Shown here piece after piece: positions 24,695 through 32,609 of a stretch of DNA of 40,831 bases. A program made the position numbers and the translations under genes. The notes under the pieces were generated by a model. That model made no database searches and was not told the DNA's origin. It saw only the letters and a program-made list of their open reading frames with translations. How positions within the stretch are numbered: position 1 is the first letter of the stretch; each line of letters opens with the position of its first letter. Source of the stretch: Saccharopolyspora soli (GTDB taxonomy: Bacteria; Actinomycetota; Actinomycetes; Mycobacteriales; Pseudonocardiaceae); NCBI RefSeq assembly GCF_022678645.1, contig NZ_JALBWV010000072.1, positions 1 through 40,831 of the forward strand, given 5' to 3'.

Positions 24695-25927
24695 TTAGGT
24701 TCGATCTGCCGTAGAAGTCCTCACCCACAACTCTTTCGGGCCGCGCAAGGATAGATTTGAGATAAAATCCAGTCGTCGATCCGGTTCGAGTTGAAGATCG
24801 GGGAAGGCTTTTGTCAGGAGCTCCAGCACGATCCCGGCCTCCAGCCTGGCAAGTGATGCTCCCGCGCAGTAATGGATACCTTTGCCGAATGCGAGGTGAC
24901 TCCCTGAGTCATTTCTGTAGATATCAAATCTTTCCGGCGTCCGGAACTTGTCCGGGTCACGACCTGCTGCCGCGAGCAGCAGAAGTATGTTTGAGTTCAC
25001 GGGTATGACCTGGCCATGCAGTGAAACCGGTTTCGTAGTGACCCGCCTCCAGCTGATGACACTTGTGTCATATCGCAGTGTTTCCTCAACGGCTCCTGGC
25101 ACCAAATCGCTATCTGCGCCTAGCGCTTCCCATGCCTGTCGATGCTCAAGCAGCCTGCGGACTGCATTGCTGATGAGATTCGTAGTTGTTTCGTGACCAG
25201 CAAGGCTGAGATTAAAAATCAGCGCGGCGATTTCGAGTTCGGTCAGAAGGTCCGGTTCCTCGCGGCGGATCGCAATGAGGTCGGTCGTGAGGTCATCGCC
25301 GGGAGCGGAAAATTTGCGCCGGATAAAGTCGATACAGTAATTCCAGTAGAGGCGCATGCGTTTCGCAATATCGAGCTGCTGCATATCACTGGAGAGTCCG
25401 AATAGAAAATCAAGACGATTGCCGCACCAGCTCTTGAGCATAGTAAAGTCCTGGGGCGGAAACCCGAGGAGCTTGAATATCACATAGGCCGGCACCGGAT
25501 AGCTCAGCCGTGCGACGAGGTCAAAGGGCTCTGTACGCGGCAAGTCGCTGATCAACTCCGCTGCCAGAGACCGTATTGGTCTTTCCATGGTCTTGACGCG
25601 TCGAGGGGAGAATGCGCGTTGGACGATTGGGCGGATCCGGCGATGCACGTCCACGTCAGCGTTCACCAAAGTTGGAGGCTGCGGAAAGTGGTGCCCAAGC
25701 TCCCGCCGCGCCGCCTCCGAAAACGACGCAATCGGATCCAGCGAGTTCACCGCTGAGAACGTATACGGATCTTTGAGCACGGCCTCAACGTCCTCGTGCT
25801 TTGAGATGACCCATAAATTCAACTGCTCATAATAAAACAGCGGGGGGAGCTGTGCATAGTACAAGTAGGGGTCGGAGAGGTAGAATGGCGAAAAAGGGTC
25901 AAAACTATCCATTGGACAGCGCGTCAT
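24695..25927 (-). CDS. Cytochrome P450
   Basis: 410 residues from ATG 25927, which has GAAGGA three bases upstream and a stronger AAGGAGG twelve bases upstream; a longer reading to 26173 lacks family resemblance. I-helix AGHETTTN (oxygen activation), K-helix EETLRY (ExxR), and the haem loop AFGKGIHYCAGASLARLE with Cys354 are all present. NADVDVHRRIRPIVQRAFSP is the usual C-helix region. It resembles the CYP116-like or general bacterial class I P450s, but the subfamily cannot be fixed. It should hydroxylate a hydrophobic substrate using separate ferredoxin and reductase, neither seen here. Codon third positions are visibly less GC-rich than in neighbouring genes, suggesting a different origin. 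Confidence 0.93.
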   Translation of the reverse strand: MTRCPMDSFDPFSPFYLSDPYLYYAQLPPLFYYEQLNLWVISKHEDVEAVLKDPYTFSAVNSLDPIASFSEAARRELGHHFPQPPTLVNADVDVHRRIRPIVQRAFSPRRVKTMERPIRSLAAELISDLPRTEPFDLVARLSYPVPAYVIFKLLGFPPQDFTMLKSWCGNRLDFLFGLSSDMQQLDIAKRMRLYWNYCIDFIRRKFSAPGDDLTTDLIAIRREEPDLLTELEIAALIFNLSLAGHETTTNLISNAVRRLLEHRQAWEALGADSDLVPGAVEETLRYDTSVISWRRVTTKPVSLHGQVIPVNSNILLLLAAAGRDPDKFRTPERFDIYRNDSGSHLAFGKGIHYCAGASLARLEAGIVLELLTKAFPDLQLEPDRRLDFISNLSLRGPKELWVRTSTADRT

Positions 25928-26561
25928 AGGTCCTTCACACCTCCTTGCTCGAGATGTCATGCCCAGGCAAGCCGGAAACGCGCCCGCCAGCATGACGCCG
26001 CTAAATGCTGTTCTTAGGGCGTGGATTCTGGTCTCGCCAGCGAGCCAGGCTATATGCAGCCGGACCTTCCCCAACTGTGCCCACGCGGTTACGCAGCAAC
26101 GCTTCGGCCCGCTCCACGCGGGTCGACCAGTACCACTCGCTAATGCCAAGAACGGATAGGGAGCAGCGCACATCCTCCTAGCCTGAGCGGCGTTGTACTC
26201 TTACCAGCCCCCTGGGAGTTGTCTGGGTGCATGTCGATGGCGACGTCGCGAGGCACGCAACGTGTCTTCCGCGTCGACAACGGGGAACATGTCCTCGCCC
26301 CGACCTAGCCCGCGAGCGATCCGATCAGCCGATCCTGCTGCAGTGTCTCGGTTGGTCCGACCGGCGGTGTCGTACGATTCATCGTTGTGGTTCGATTCGC
26401 ACGTTCGTCAGCCTAAGAACCGGACACGCGCCAGCGCGACTGTCAGGTGACGCTGTCGGTGTACGTCACCTGGAGCCTAGTATCGCGCCGAGGTCCGAGG
26501 TTCCCCCTGCGTGCCGGACACCTTGAGTCCAGGCAGTGGTGGCCTGGGGAAGGATGTCCTG
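25928..26561. other. Gap without recognisable gene
   Basis: These 634 bp between the P450 start and an IS3 fragment contain the P450 ribosome-binding site and presumably its promoter. Open frames on the plus strand (around 26193-26526) show no family motif. Nothing else could be supported. Confidence 0.45.
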
Positions 26562-26822
26562 GTGTCACGTCCGTCGAAATATCCCGAGCAGTTCCGTAAG
26601 GACGCGGTTGAGCTGGTGCGTTCCTCTGATCGCCCGTCGCGGGAGGTCGCCCGTCAGTTGGGTGTCAACCACGAGACCCTGCGTAGCTGGGCGCGGGCCG
26701 CCGATGGCGCCGAGACCAGCGAGGCCGATGAGCTGGCGTCCGGCGAGCGGGAGGAGTTGCGGACACTCGGTCGGAAGACACCAGCCGAATCGCTAAACGA
26801 GCCGCTACTCTCACCTCAGTAG
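26562..26822 (+). pseudogene. IS3-family transposase OrfA, truncated
   Basis: From GTG 26562 the frame reads VSRPSKYPEQFRKDAVELVR, then SSDRPSREVARQLGVNHETL and RSWARAADG, the helix-turn-helix OrfA of IS3-family elements. After GEREELRTL the usual leucine-zipper tail (RRENAELR.A.E.LK.A..) is lost by a frameshift and the frame ends at 26822. No OrfB follows. Confidence 0.75.
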
Positions 26823-26920
26823 TCCGGTGTTGCGACGACGGGCGACCACGGTCCCAGACCAGCAGACATAGCCAGGAAAGTGGGCACCCGACCGGTCGGG
26901 ACCAAGAGTACATCGCGGGT

Positions 26921-28135
26921 TCAGCGTAGCTTGCGGAAGGTGGCGCGGACGTCCTCGATAACGGCTTCGGGATTCTCCCATGGCACGAAGTGACCACCGC
27001 GTTGGTGGGCTTTGATGTAGATGGGGTTGAACCAATCGCGGGTCGGACCGTTTTCGAATAAGGCGACACGAGTCTCGAGGGTCGCACCGGGCGGATAGTG
27101 ATCGCCGGCGAGAAAGGTGAAGCCGGCTGCGGCCTCGATCGCCGGCGTGCGGTCGTGAGAAGGCTGCCAGGGCCAGCGGTTGGCGTTGCGGTAGGAGCGG
27201 ATGGACGAGCCGATCGATTGAGTGACCCAGTAGATGGTGGCGTTGGTGAGGATGAAGTCACGGTCGAAGATATCCTCGAACACTCCGTTGCGGTCGCTCC
27301 ACTTGCGCCAGCGCTGCAGTATCCAAGCCAGCATGCCTGCCGGGGAGTCGTTGAGGCCGTGGGTCAGGGTCTGGGCGTCGAGCATGTGGACGGTCACGTG
27401 GGACGCGTAGGTCTCGTAGAAGGAGAGCAGCTCGCGTCGGAGTTCGTCCGGCACGTCGTTCGGCACCTCGCCGAGGCTCCAGTAGGTCTCGCCGTTGAAC
27501 ATGTCGGGCAGCAGGTCTACTCCCAGATGGATGCCGTACAGGTCCTTCGCATGCTTGTGCCCGAGTTGAGCGGTGACCAGCGCGCCGTAGTCCGATCCAC
27601 CCGCGGCGTACTTGTCGTGACCGAGAACGTCGGTCATCAACCGATGCCAGAGCTCGGCCATCTTCCAGTGATTCATGTCCCCCGCGGTCGGCGTGGAGAA
27701 CCCGAACCCGGCCAGAGACGGCACGATGACATCGAACGCGTCAGCCGGGTCACCGCCGTAGGAGGCAGGATCCGCCAGCGGACGGATCACCTTGCTCCAG
27801 AACCAAAACGTCCACGGCCACCCGTGCGAGAGAACCAGTGGGATCGGGGCAGGCCCCTTGCCAGGCTCGCGGATGAAATGTACCGGCACACCGTCCACCT
27901 CAACGCGGTAATGGGTGAACTCGTTGATCGTGCGCTCCGCAGCCCGCCAATCAAACTCGTTGATCCAGTAGTCAACCAGATCTTTCAGGTAGGCTGTGCT
28001 GACGCCGTACACTTGGTCCTCGTTGTGCGGGTCGGCCGCCCAGCGGGTGGCCTTGAGGCGCCGTTGGAGATCGGCGAGGTCCTCGTCCGGCACCGCGATT
28101 ACGAAGCGTTCCAGAGCGGTATTCTTGTCGGTCAT
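26921..28135 (-). CDS. Epoxide hydrolase, alpha/beta-hydrolase type with EHN domain
   Basis: 404 residues from ATG 28135. The N-terminal EHN domain (FVIAVPDEDLADLQRRLKAT, RWAADP, YWINEFDWRAAERTINEF) precedes the alpha/beta-hydrolase core. The oxyanion-hole motif HGWP is at 104-107, the nucleophile Asp182 sits in GGSDYGA, and the catalytic His382 in GGHFVPWE. These enzymes open epoxides to diols. The gene lies 91 bp downstream of a SnoaL-like gene on the same strand, behind an 18-bp operator that also precedes the nearby TetR gene, so induction by that regulator's ligand is likely. A substrate epoxide could come from the P450 or another oxygenase. Confidence 0.92.
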   Translation of the reverse strand: MTDKNTALERFVIAVPDEDLADLQRRLKATRWAADPHNEDQVYGVSTAYLKDLVDYWINEFDWRAAERTINEFTHYRVEVDGVPVHFIREPGKGPAPIPLVLSHGWPWTFWFWSKVIRPLADPASYGGDPADAFDVIVPSLAGFGFSTPTAGDMNHWKMAELWHRLMTDVLGHDKYAAGGSDYGALVTAQLGHKHAKDLYGIHLGVDLLPDMFNGETYWSLGEVPNDVPDELRRELLSFYETYASHVTVHMLDAQTLTHGLNDSPAGMLAWILQRWRKWSDRNGVFEDIFDRDFILTNATIYWVTQSIGSSIRSYRNANRWPWQPSHDRTPAIEAAAGFTFLAGDHYPPGATLETRVALFENGPTRDWFNPIYIKAHQRGGHFVPWENPEAVIEDVRATFRKLR

Positions 28136-28226
28136 GACACTCCAGTCCAAGAGATAAGCGGTCGTGAACAGGCGCAGTTCTGCTGCGCCTCCCAAAAAGG
28201 TGACGTTGTGGTGGCGGCACGGAGGC

Positions 28227-28724
28227 CTAGCTGCGGAACTCCAGCCGCGTGCGGGTCTGAACCCGCTTGCTGACGTACCAGGAGCCGTCGATCTTGACGT
28301 AGTCGACGTGATAGTGGCCCCAACCGCGCATTTGCCGAAACGGCGGGACATTTCCGGTCGCTGCCGAGTGAGCAGGGGGGTCGTCGTCACGGAAGATGAG
28401 GTCGGCCATCGCCCACACCCCATGCGCGCGGGTTGGAGATATCACGTCGACCTCCGAGGTCAGTAGCATGTGGATCGGCGTCACGTTGCCTGCGTTGACA
28501 GCTGTCAGGCTGGCGGCGATCTCCTGCCGTCCGGACATGTCGGCCACAGGTTTGCCGTCAACGTCCAGCGAAGTAAACGTCCCGTCGACCGTGAACAGGC
28601 CGGCCAATTCAGTCCAACGCTTCTCGTCGGCGTAGCGCGCGTAGCGAGCCTCTAAACGGCGGATCTCTTCCACCGCCATCAACACCTCCACATTCCCCAT
28701 CGCGGCTTCTTCTTTATCACTCAT
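28227..28724 (-). CDS. SnoaL-like/NTF2-fold protein
   Basis: 165 residues from ATG 28724, chosen because GAGGAGG lies 8 bases upstream. VEEIRRLEARYARYADEKRW followed by TELAGLFTVDGTFTSLDVDG is the usual SnoaL_4 opening, and RMRGWGHYHVDYVKIDGSW, with the family's W...VDG.W end, closes it. Members act as small isomerases, hydratases or cyclases, or have unknown roles. It is first in an operon with the epoxide hydrolase. Confidence 0.85.
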   Translation of the reverse strand: MSDKEEAAMGNVEVLMAVEEIRRLEARYARYADEKRWTELAGLFTVDGTFTSLDVDGKPVADMSGRQEIAASLTAVNAGNVTPIHMLLTSEVDVISPTRAHGVWAMADLIFRDDDPPAHSAATGNVPPFRQMRGWGHYHVDYVKIDGSWYVSKRVQTRTRLEFRS

Positions 28725-28801
28725 TGCCGGTACCTCCTCGGCCGTCGAGCCGGTATCCACGAGTGCGTTGGACTACGAGATCCAACTTTGGCCGTCTAAA
28801 A

Positions 28802-28819
28802 ATGGACTGTCAAGTACAA
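28802..28819. promoter_or_regulatory. TetR-type operator A, upstream of the SnoaL/epoxide hydrolase operon
   Basis: The site ATGGACTGTCAAGTACAA lies 78 bp upstream of the SnoaL start. Read on the minus strand it contains TTGACA (28813-28808), a good -35 element, so a bound repressor would cover the promoter. It matches site B (29052) at 14 of 18 positions and shares the right half CAAGTACAA with site C (31278). A separate palindrome, GTTGGA-N8-TCCAAC, lies at 28768-28787. Confidence 0.65.
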
Positions 28820-29051
28820 TGTTGTGGGCTTGGCAAGCGTACGAGGTAACTACGGGAGGCTGGTCAGCGGCGGACGGTCCCCATGGAGGAGATGTCCGGT
28901 CATCAAACTAACGTTCGATATTGGTGGTCCCAGTGTGCCGAGGTGGGTTACTGGCGTTCGCGAGTGACCCCAGGGCCGCGGTCGTCGAGTTCTTGAGCCA
29001 CGAATGAGGAGAGCGGTTTTCGGTTGACGACCTTCGGTGCACTCGGTTCCA

Positions 29052-29069
29052 ATAGACTGGAAAGTACAT
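29052..29069. promoter_or_regulatory. TetR-type operator B, upstream of the tetR gene
   Basis: ATAGACTGGAAAGTACAT lies 15 bases upstream of the GTG start of the TetR gene and just before its ribosome-binding site GGGAGG, the expected position for autoregulation. TTGACG at 29024-29029 is a possible -35 element. Confidence 0.65.
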
Positions 29070-29084
29070 TTTCGGGAGGCCTGT

Positions 29085-29684
29085 GTGCTCACCAAGAAGG
29101 GTGCCGCGACCCGGCAGCGGATCATCACCGCGGCGTCGGCTCAGATCCGAGAGCGTGGCGCGGTCGCGACGACCCTCGAGGACATCTGCCAGCGCAGCGG
29201 CACCGGCAAGAGCCAGTTGTTCCACTACTTCCCGGACGGCAAGGAGCAACTGTTGCTGGCGGTGGCCGAGTGGGAGGCCGACCAGGTGATCAAGGACCAG
29301 CAGCCCTACCTCGGTGACCTGACTTCGTGGACGGCGTGGCGCCGGTGGCGCGACGCCGTGGTCGAGCGGTACCGGCGGCAGGGTGTGCACTGTCCACTGG
29401 GCGTGCTGATCACCGAGATCGGCAGGCACACCCCCGCCACGCAGGCCATCACCCGGCGGCTGCTGGAGCAGTGGCAGCGTCAGGTCGAGACGGGCATCGA
29501 GCAGATGCGGGCGAGCGGCCAGATCACCCGCGAGATCGACCCGACCCGCACGGCGGGCGCGCTGATCGCCGCGATCCAAGGTGGCGTGACGATCCTGATG
29601 TCGACGGGATCCGCGGAGCACCTGGAGTCCGTGCTGGATCTTTGCCTCGACTACCTGCGCACGGGGACTCACACGGCCAGCTGA
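29085..29684 (+). CDS. TetR-family transcriptional regulator
   Basis: 199 residues from GTG 29085, five bases after GGGAGG; a longer reading lacks a ribosome-binding site. The N-terminal HTH reads TRQRIITAASAQIRERGAVA, then TTLEDICQRSGTGKSQLFHY, followed by FPDGKEQLLLAVAEWEAD. The rest is a helical ligand/dimer domain with CPLGVLITEIGRHTPA, like the TetR_C_16/YxaF-type group that often senses small organic electrophiles or aromatics. Operators of one pattern lie upstream of this gene and of both enzyme operons on either side, so it probably represses all three units. Confidence 0.9.
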   Translation: MLTKKGAATRQRIITAASAQIRERGAVATTLEDICQRSGTGKSQLFHYFPDGKEQLLLAVAEWEADQVIKDQQPYLGDLTSWTAWRRWRDAVVERYRRQGVHCPLGVLITEIGRHTPATQAITRRLLEQWQRQVETGIEQMRASGQITREIDPTRTAGALIAAIQGGVTILMSTGSAEHLESVLDLCLDYLRTGTHTAS

Positions 29685-29693
29685 CCCCGGTGT

Positions 29694-29725
29694 GCGGGGT
29701 GCCGCCCGATCGAGCGGCACCCCGC
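29694..29725. terminator. Bidirectional terminator between convergent genes
   Basis: GCGGGGTGCCGC (29694-29705) and GCGGCACCCCGC (29714-29725) form a perfect 12-bp stem with loop CCGATCGA. It starts 9 bases after the tetR stop and ends 4 bases before the end of the aldo-keto reductase gene on the other strand. Confidence 0.85.
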
Positions 29726-29728
29726 GGA

Positions 29729-30838
29729 TCAGCCCTGCTTCTCGGGCACCCAATTCCGGACGACTGGGTGGTACCCGGTCGGCTTGTCCCCGAGTTTGAC
29801 TCCGACGTTGACCATCCACGACTGGTATTCCGGCGTGAACATCACGTAGGGCTTGCCCGGGGGTACGGCACTGGCCGCGTCGAGTTCGGCGCGCAGTTCT
29901 GCGGGCAGTTCGAAGTCGAGCGCCGCCAGCGAGGAGCCGAGCTGCTCGGCGCTGCTCGCTCCCACGATGGCCGAGGCGATGCCGGGCTGGGTGGCGACCC
30001 AGTTGAGCGCCACCTGTGCCATCGTCACGCCCAGCTCGTCGGCCACGGTTTCCACTGTTCTCAACACCTCCCACTGCTGGTCGGTCCACGTGAACCCGAC
30101 CCCGCCTTGGCCGCTGAGGCGGCCGTCACCGGTCAGGCCCTTGTCGGAGTTGCGGTACTTGCCGGTGAGGAATCCGGCGCCGAGCGGGCTCCACGCTGTG
30201 ATGCCCAGTCCCAGGGTCTGCCCTGCGGGAACGTGTTCGGTCTCGATCGTCCGCTCGACGAGGGAGTAGGGCAGCTGCAGGTTGATCATCGGCACGAGCG
30301 AGTGGGTCTCGGCCAGTGTCTGGGCCCGGGCGGCGTACCAGGCCGGGACGTCGGACAGGCCGGCATAGCGGATTTTGCCTGCCTTGGTGAGGTCGTCGAA
30401 GGTGCGCAGTACCTCCTCGATGGGGGTGATGCGGTCCCAGGTGTGCAGCAGGTACAGGTCGAGGTAGTCGGTCTGCAGGCGGCGCAGCGAGGCCTCGACC
30501 GCCCGGATCATGTGCTTGCGGCCGTTGCCGCCGGCGTTTGGGTCGCCCGGGTCGACGCTGTTGGTGAACTTGGAGGTGAGCACCAGCCGATCGCGCGCCC
30601 CGGCCTCGGCGATGAGCTTGCCGAGGATCGTCTCGCTCGCGCCCGCCGTGTAGAAGTCCGCGGTGTCGATGAAGTTGCCGCCTGCCTCCACGTAGCGCCG
30701 GAAGATGGGCCGGGTTTCGTCCTCGGTCTTGCCGTACGGGGCGTGGAAACCGTCGGTGCCGAAGTTCATCGTGCCCAGCGACAGGCGGCTGACGCGCAGC
30801 CCGGAACGGCCCAGGAGGTAGTACTGGTCGAGTGCCAT
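29729..30838 (-). CDS. Aldo/keto reductase
   Basis: 369 residues from ATG 30838. The AKR tetrad is complete: Asp58 and Tyr63 in FIDTADFYTAG, Lys90 in LVLTSKF, His132 in LYLLHTWD. An NADPH-binding SAIVGASSAEQL lies near the C-terminus. The start MALDQYYLLGRSGLRVSRLS and the length fit the YajO/Tas-like AKR group, which reduces aldehydes and ketones. It follows a SnoaL-like gene by 37 bp on the same strand, behind operator C. Reduction of a reactive carbonyl formed during oxidation is a likely job. Confidence 0.93.
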   Translation of the reverse strand: MALDQYYLLGRSGLRVSRLSLGTMNFGTDGFHAPYGKTEDETRPIFRRYVEAGGNFIDTADFYTAGASETILGKLIAEAGARDRLVLTSKFTNSVDPGDPNAGGNGRKHMIRAVEASLRRLQTDYLDLYLLHTWDRITPIEEVLRTFDDLTKAGKIRYAGLSDVPAWYAARAQTLAETHSLVPMINLQLPYSLVERTIETEHVPAGQTLGLGITAWSPLGAGFLTGKYRNSDKGLTGDGRLSGQGGVGFTWTDQQWEVLRTVETVADELGVTMAQVALNWVATQPGIASAIVGASSAEQLGSSLAALDFELPAELRAELDAASAVPPGKPYVMFTPEYQSWMVNVGVKLGDKPTGYHPVVRNWVPEKQG

Positions 30839-30875
30839 GAATTCATTGCTTCCCAGGTGAGTGACGAACGGAGGT

Positions 30876-31253
30876 TCAGCCCGCGAGCAGTTTGCGCGCG
30901 TGGTCGGGGTTGGTGTAGTCGCGCCACGCGATGATCTGGCCGTCCTGGAACTCGTAGACGGCCATGTTCCTGACCGGGGCCAGTGGCCTGCCGGGCAGTG
31001 CGAGTCCGTGGATCTGCTCGGCAATTACGACCTCGCCGTTCACCGCTTGGTGGACCACCTCGAACCGCACCTGCTCGAAGTTCGTGAAAACTCCCTTCCA
31101 CAGCCGCACGACTGCCTCGCGGCCGTGCACCTCGTCGTCGCCGTAGTTGAGGAAGACGACGTCGGGGTGGAGGTAGGCGGCGAGCTCGTCGGCGTTCTTG
31201 GTGTCGAAGGCCGCCAGGAAGCGGCGGGCCAGGGTGTCGTTGTCGGTGCTCAT
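30876..31253 (-). CDS. SnoaL-like protein related to limonene-1,2-epoxide hydrolase
   Basis: 125 residues from ATG 31253. MSTDNDTLARRFLAAFDTKN, LHPDVVFLNYGDDEVHGREA and VRNMAVYEFQDGQIIAWRDY are the layout of SnoaL_2/LEH-catalytic domains, where the Arg and Asp of a WRDY segment help activate water. An epoxide-hydrolysing role is possible, but the full Asp-Arg-Asp triad was not proven by alignment. The leader is short and no clear ribosome-binding site is visible. First gene of the operon with the aldo-keto reductase. Confidence 0.85.
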   Translation of the reverse strand: MSTDNDTLARRFLAAFDTKNADELAAYLHPDVVFLNYGDDEVHGREAVVRLWKGVFTNFEQVRFEVVHQAVNGEVVIAEQIHGLALPGRPLAPVRNMAVYEFQDGQIIAWRDYTNPDHARKLLAG

Positions 31254-31277
31254 GAAATTCAGGATGGAGAAAGAGGA

Positions 31278-31295
31278 TTGTACCTGCAAGTACAA
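31278..31295. promoter_or_regulatory. TetR-type operator C, upstream of the SnoaL/aldo-keto reductase operon
   Basis: TTGTACCTGCAAGTACAA is the most symmetrical of the three sites (TTGTAC, six bases, GTACAA). It lies 24 bp upstream of the start codon. On the minus strand TACAAT inside it could be a -10 element, so a bound repressor would block the promoter. Confidence 0.7.
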
Positions 31296-31346
31296 AAAAT
31301 TCGCGCTGGAGCAGACAGTCCACTGGTTATCATCGAAAGCAGGGGG

Positions 31347-31500
31347 CGGTGGAACTGCTCGCTTTTCCGTTCGTCTGGGGCCGCCAGGGGCGGGTGAACC
31401 GGCGGGCGATGCGAGCTCGGCGCAGGTGTCCCGCCAGGCGTGTTCGCGGTAGACCCAGGCGTTATCGGTGAGCACCCGTTCCGACCACCACGCCGTGCCG
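31347..31500 (-). pseudogene. IS481-type transposase fragment (catalytic core)
   Basis: The minus strand reads GTAWWSERVLTDNAWVYREH and AWRDTCAELA, then, one frame away, RIARRFTRPWRPQTNGKA. This is the ERVLTDNG..YR...W...C..LGI...FTRP.RPQTNGK.ERF block around the second Asp and the Glu of IS481 transposases. A frameshift near 31400 and loss of ERF show that it is dead. It lies directly upstream of operator C. Confidence 0.7.
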
Positions 31501-31740
31501 GGCGACTGACGAGGCGGAGCCCGTCGAGCGGGTGCCGCTCTGGCGCGGGCCGTGCTGATACCGGTGGCGGTGCCGGAGCGGTGGGGGTGTGCTCGCCGAC
31601 GCTCGGCTTCCCAGTTGCCGCGGCCCGCCGCCATGCTCGGATGGTCGGATTTGCAAGACGACGGTGGGCGGCGTCGTGCTTACCCTTCGCCGACGGCGGT
31701 GTCCGGCTTGCTGCGCTGTCGACTTCTGGAACGCCGTCTC

Positions 31741-32155
31741 TCAGAGGAGGTCGGGACGGGCCGCCAGTGATCGCATGGCCTGAAGCGGTTCGGGGTTCAG
31801 GCGCCGGGTCGCGTAGTCGATGAGTCCCAGCACGGCGTCCATCCGCGCAACCGGCTCGCCGTTCGCGTGGGCGAACAGGTGCTCGACCGTCCAGGTCTTC
31901 CCGGTGCCGTAGGCCGGTTCGACCGAGATCGTCACCTCGTCACCGAGACGGAGCTCGTTGAGGTATCGGATTCGTACGTCGAGCAGCACCGGCCCGAGTT
32001 CGTTGCCCCATCAGCGCCTCCACGGAGAGTCCCGCTCGGTGGAGGTACTCGTTTCTGGCGTGATCGGCCCACTGGTGGTGCACGACGGCGTTGACGTGCC
32101 CGTTGTAGTCCGTTTCGTACTGCCGCGGGGTCACAGTCACGGTGAACGCACTCAC
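31741..32155 (-). pseudogene. Acyl-CoA thioesterase (4HBT) with a single-base frameshift
   Basis: From GTG 32155 (AAAGGAG ten bases upstream) the frame reads VSAFTVTVTPRQYETDYNGH and VNAVVHHQWADHARNEYLHR, up to LSVEALMG. The continuation GNELGPVLLDVRIRYLNELR and later HLFAHANGEPVARMDAVLGL lies in another frame, ending at 31741. One extra base in the C-run at 32006-32009 explains the break; with three Cs the protein would be about 138 residues, full length. It could be a sequencing error, but a truncated relative at 17335 and the debris around it make real decay plausible. Confidence 0.8.
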
Positions 32156-32249
32156 GTCGTTCAGCACTCCTTTCGACGGCTGCCTCGCGCGGGGCTCTGC
32201 GTCGTCGTGGTGGGCAGGATCGACCTCGCTGGCTCGGGCCGGTGCGACA

Positions 32250-32442
32250 TCAGTGCTGGCCTCCTCGTACCGGTGGATGACCAGATCCACGGTTGTGCTG
32301 TCCAGGATCGGCCAGTCCGATCCAGACCCGGTGCGGGCCCGGAGGAAGTCCCTGGATGATGAGCGGTTCGCCGCTGCCGTCCGCCCAGTGCCACGGCGCG
32401 TCATCGACCGCGACGTGGATGTGGGCCGATGCGGGGTGAGAC
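32250..32442 (-). pseudogene. DUF6130-like protein fragment
   Basis: The minus-strand frame reads SHPASAHIHVAVDDAPWHWA, then DGSGEPLIIQGLPPGPHRVW and IGLADPGQHN. I recall this HPASAH.HV.VDDAPWHW.D..GEP.IIQGLPPGPHKV..ELADP pattern from small secreted proteins of the DUF6130 group. The signal peptide and first half are missing; the frame joins the alpha/beta-hydrolase fragment upstream. Function unknown. Confidence 0.5.
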
Positions 32443-32565
32443 GTCGAGTGCGCCGGGCCCGTAGACCGGTCCGCTGCCCGCGACGATCAGGCGACGGACG
32501 AGGTCGTGTTGGTCGAGCGCGACGAGCTGGGCGACAGACCCGCCGAGGAGCCGCAGCGGCCGAGC
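32435..32565 (-). pseudogene. Alpha/beta-hydrolase fragment
   Basis: The minus strand reads LLGGSVAQLVALDQHDLVRR and then LIVAGSGPVYGPG. This matches the region just after the nucleophile elbow of alpha/beta hydrolases (G.S.GG.VAQ.LAL..P.LVRRLVLA.TGP). The nucleophile Ser and everything else are missing. Confidence 0.5.
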
Positions 32566-32609
32566 AGGTCGGTGTGTCGCTGAGCTGTGTGTTGGTGTGG
32601 TTTCGTCGA

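Noticed and set aside
27098..28273. 391-codon plus-strand frame opposite the epoxide hydrolase
   Set aside because: Valine/glycine-rich shadow translation; the epoxide hydrolase on the other strand has all catalytic motifs.
28768..28787. GTTGGA-N8-TCCAAC palindrome considered as a further operator
   Set aside because: It occurs once and is not shared with the other promoters, so no regulator can be assigned.
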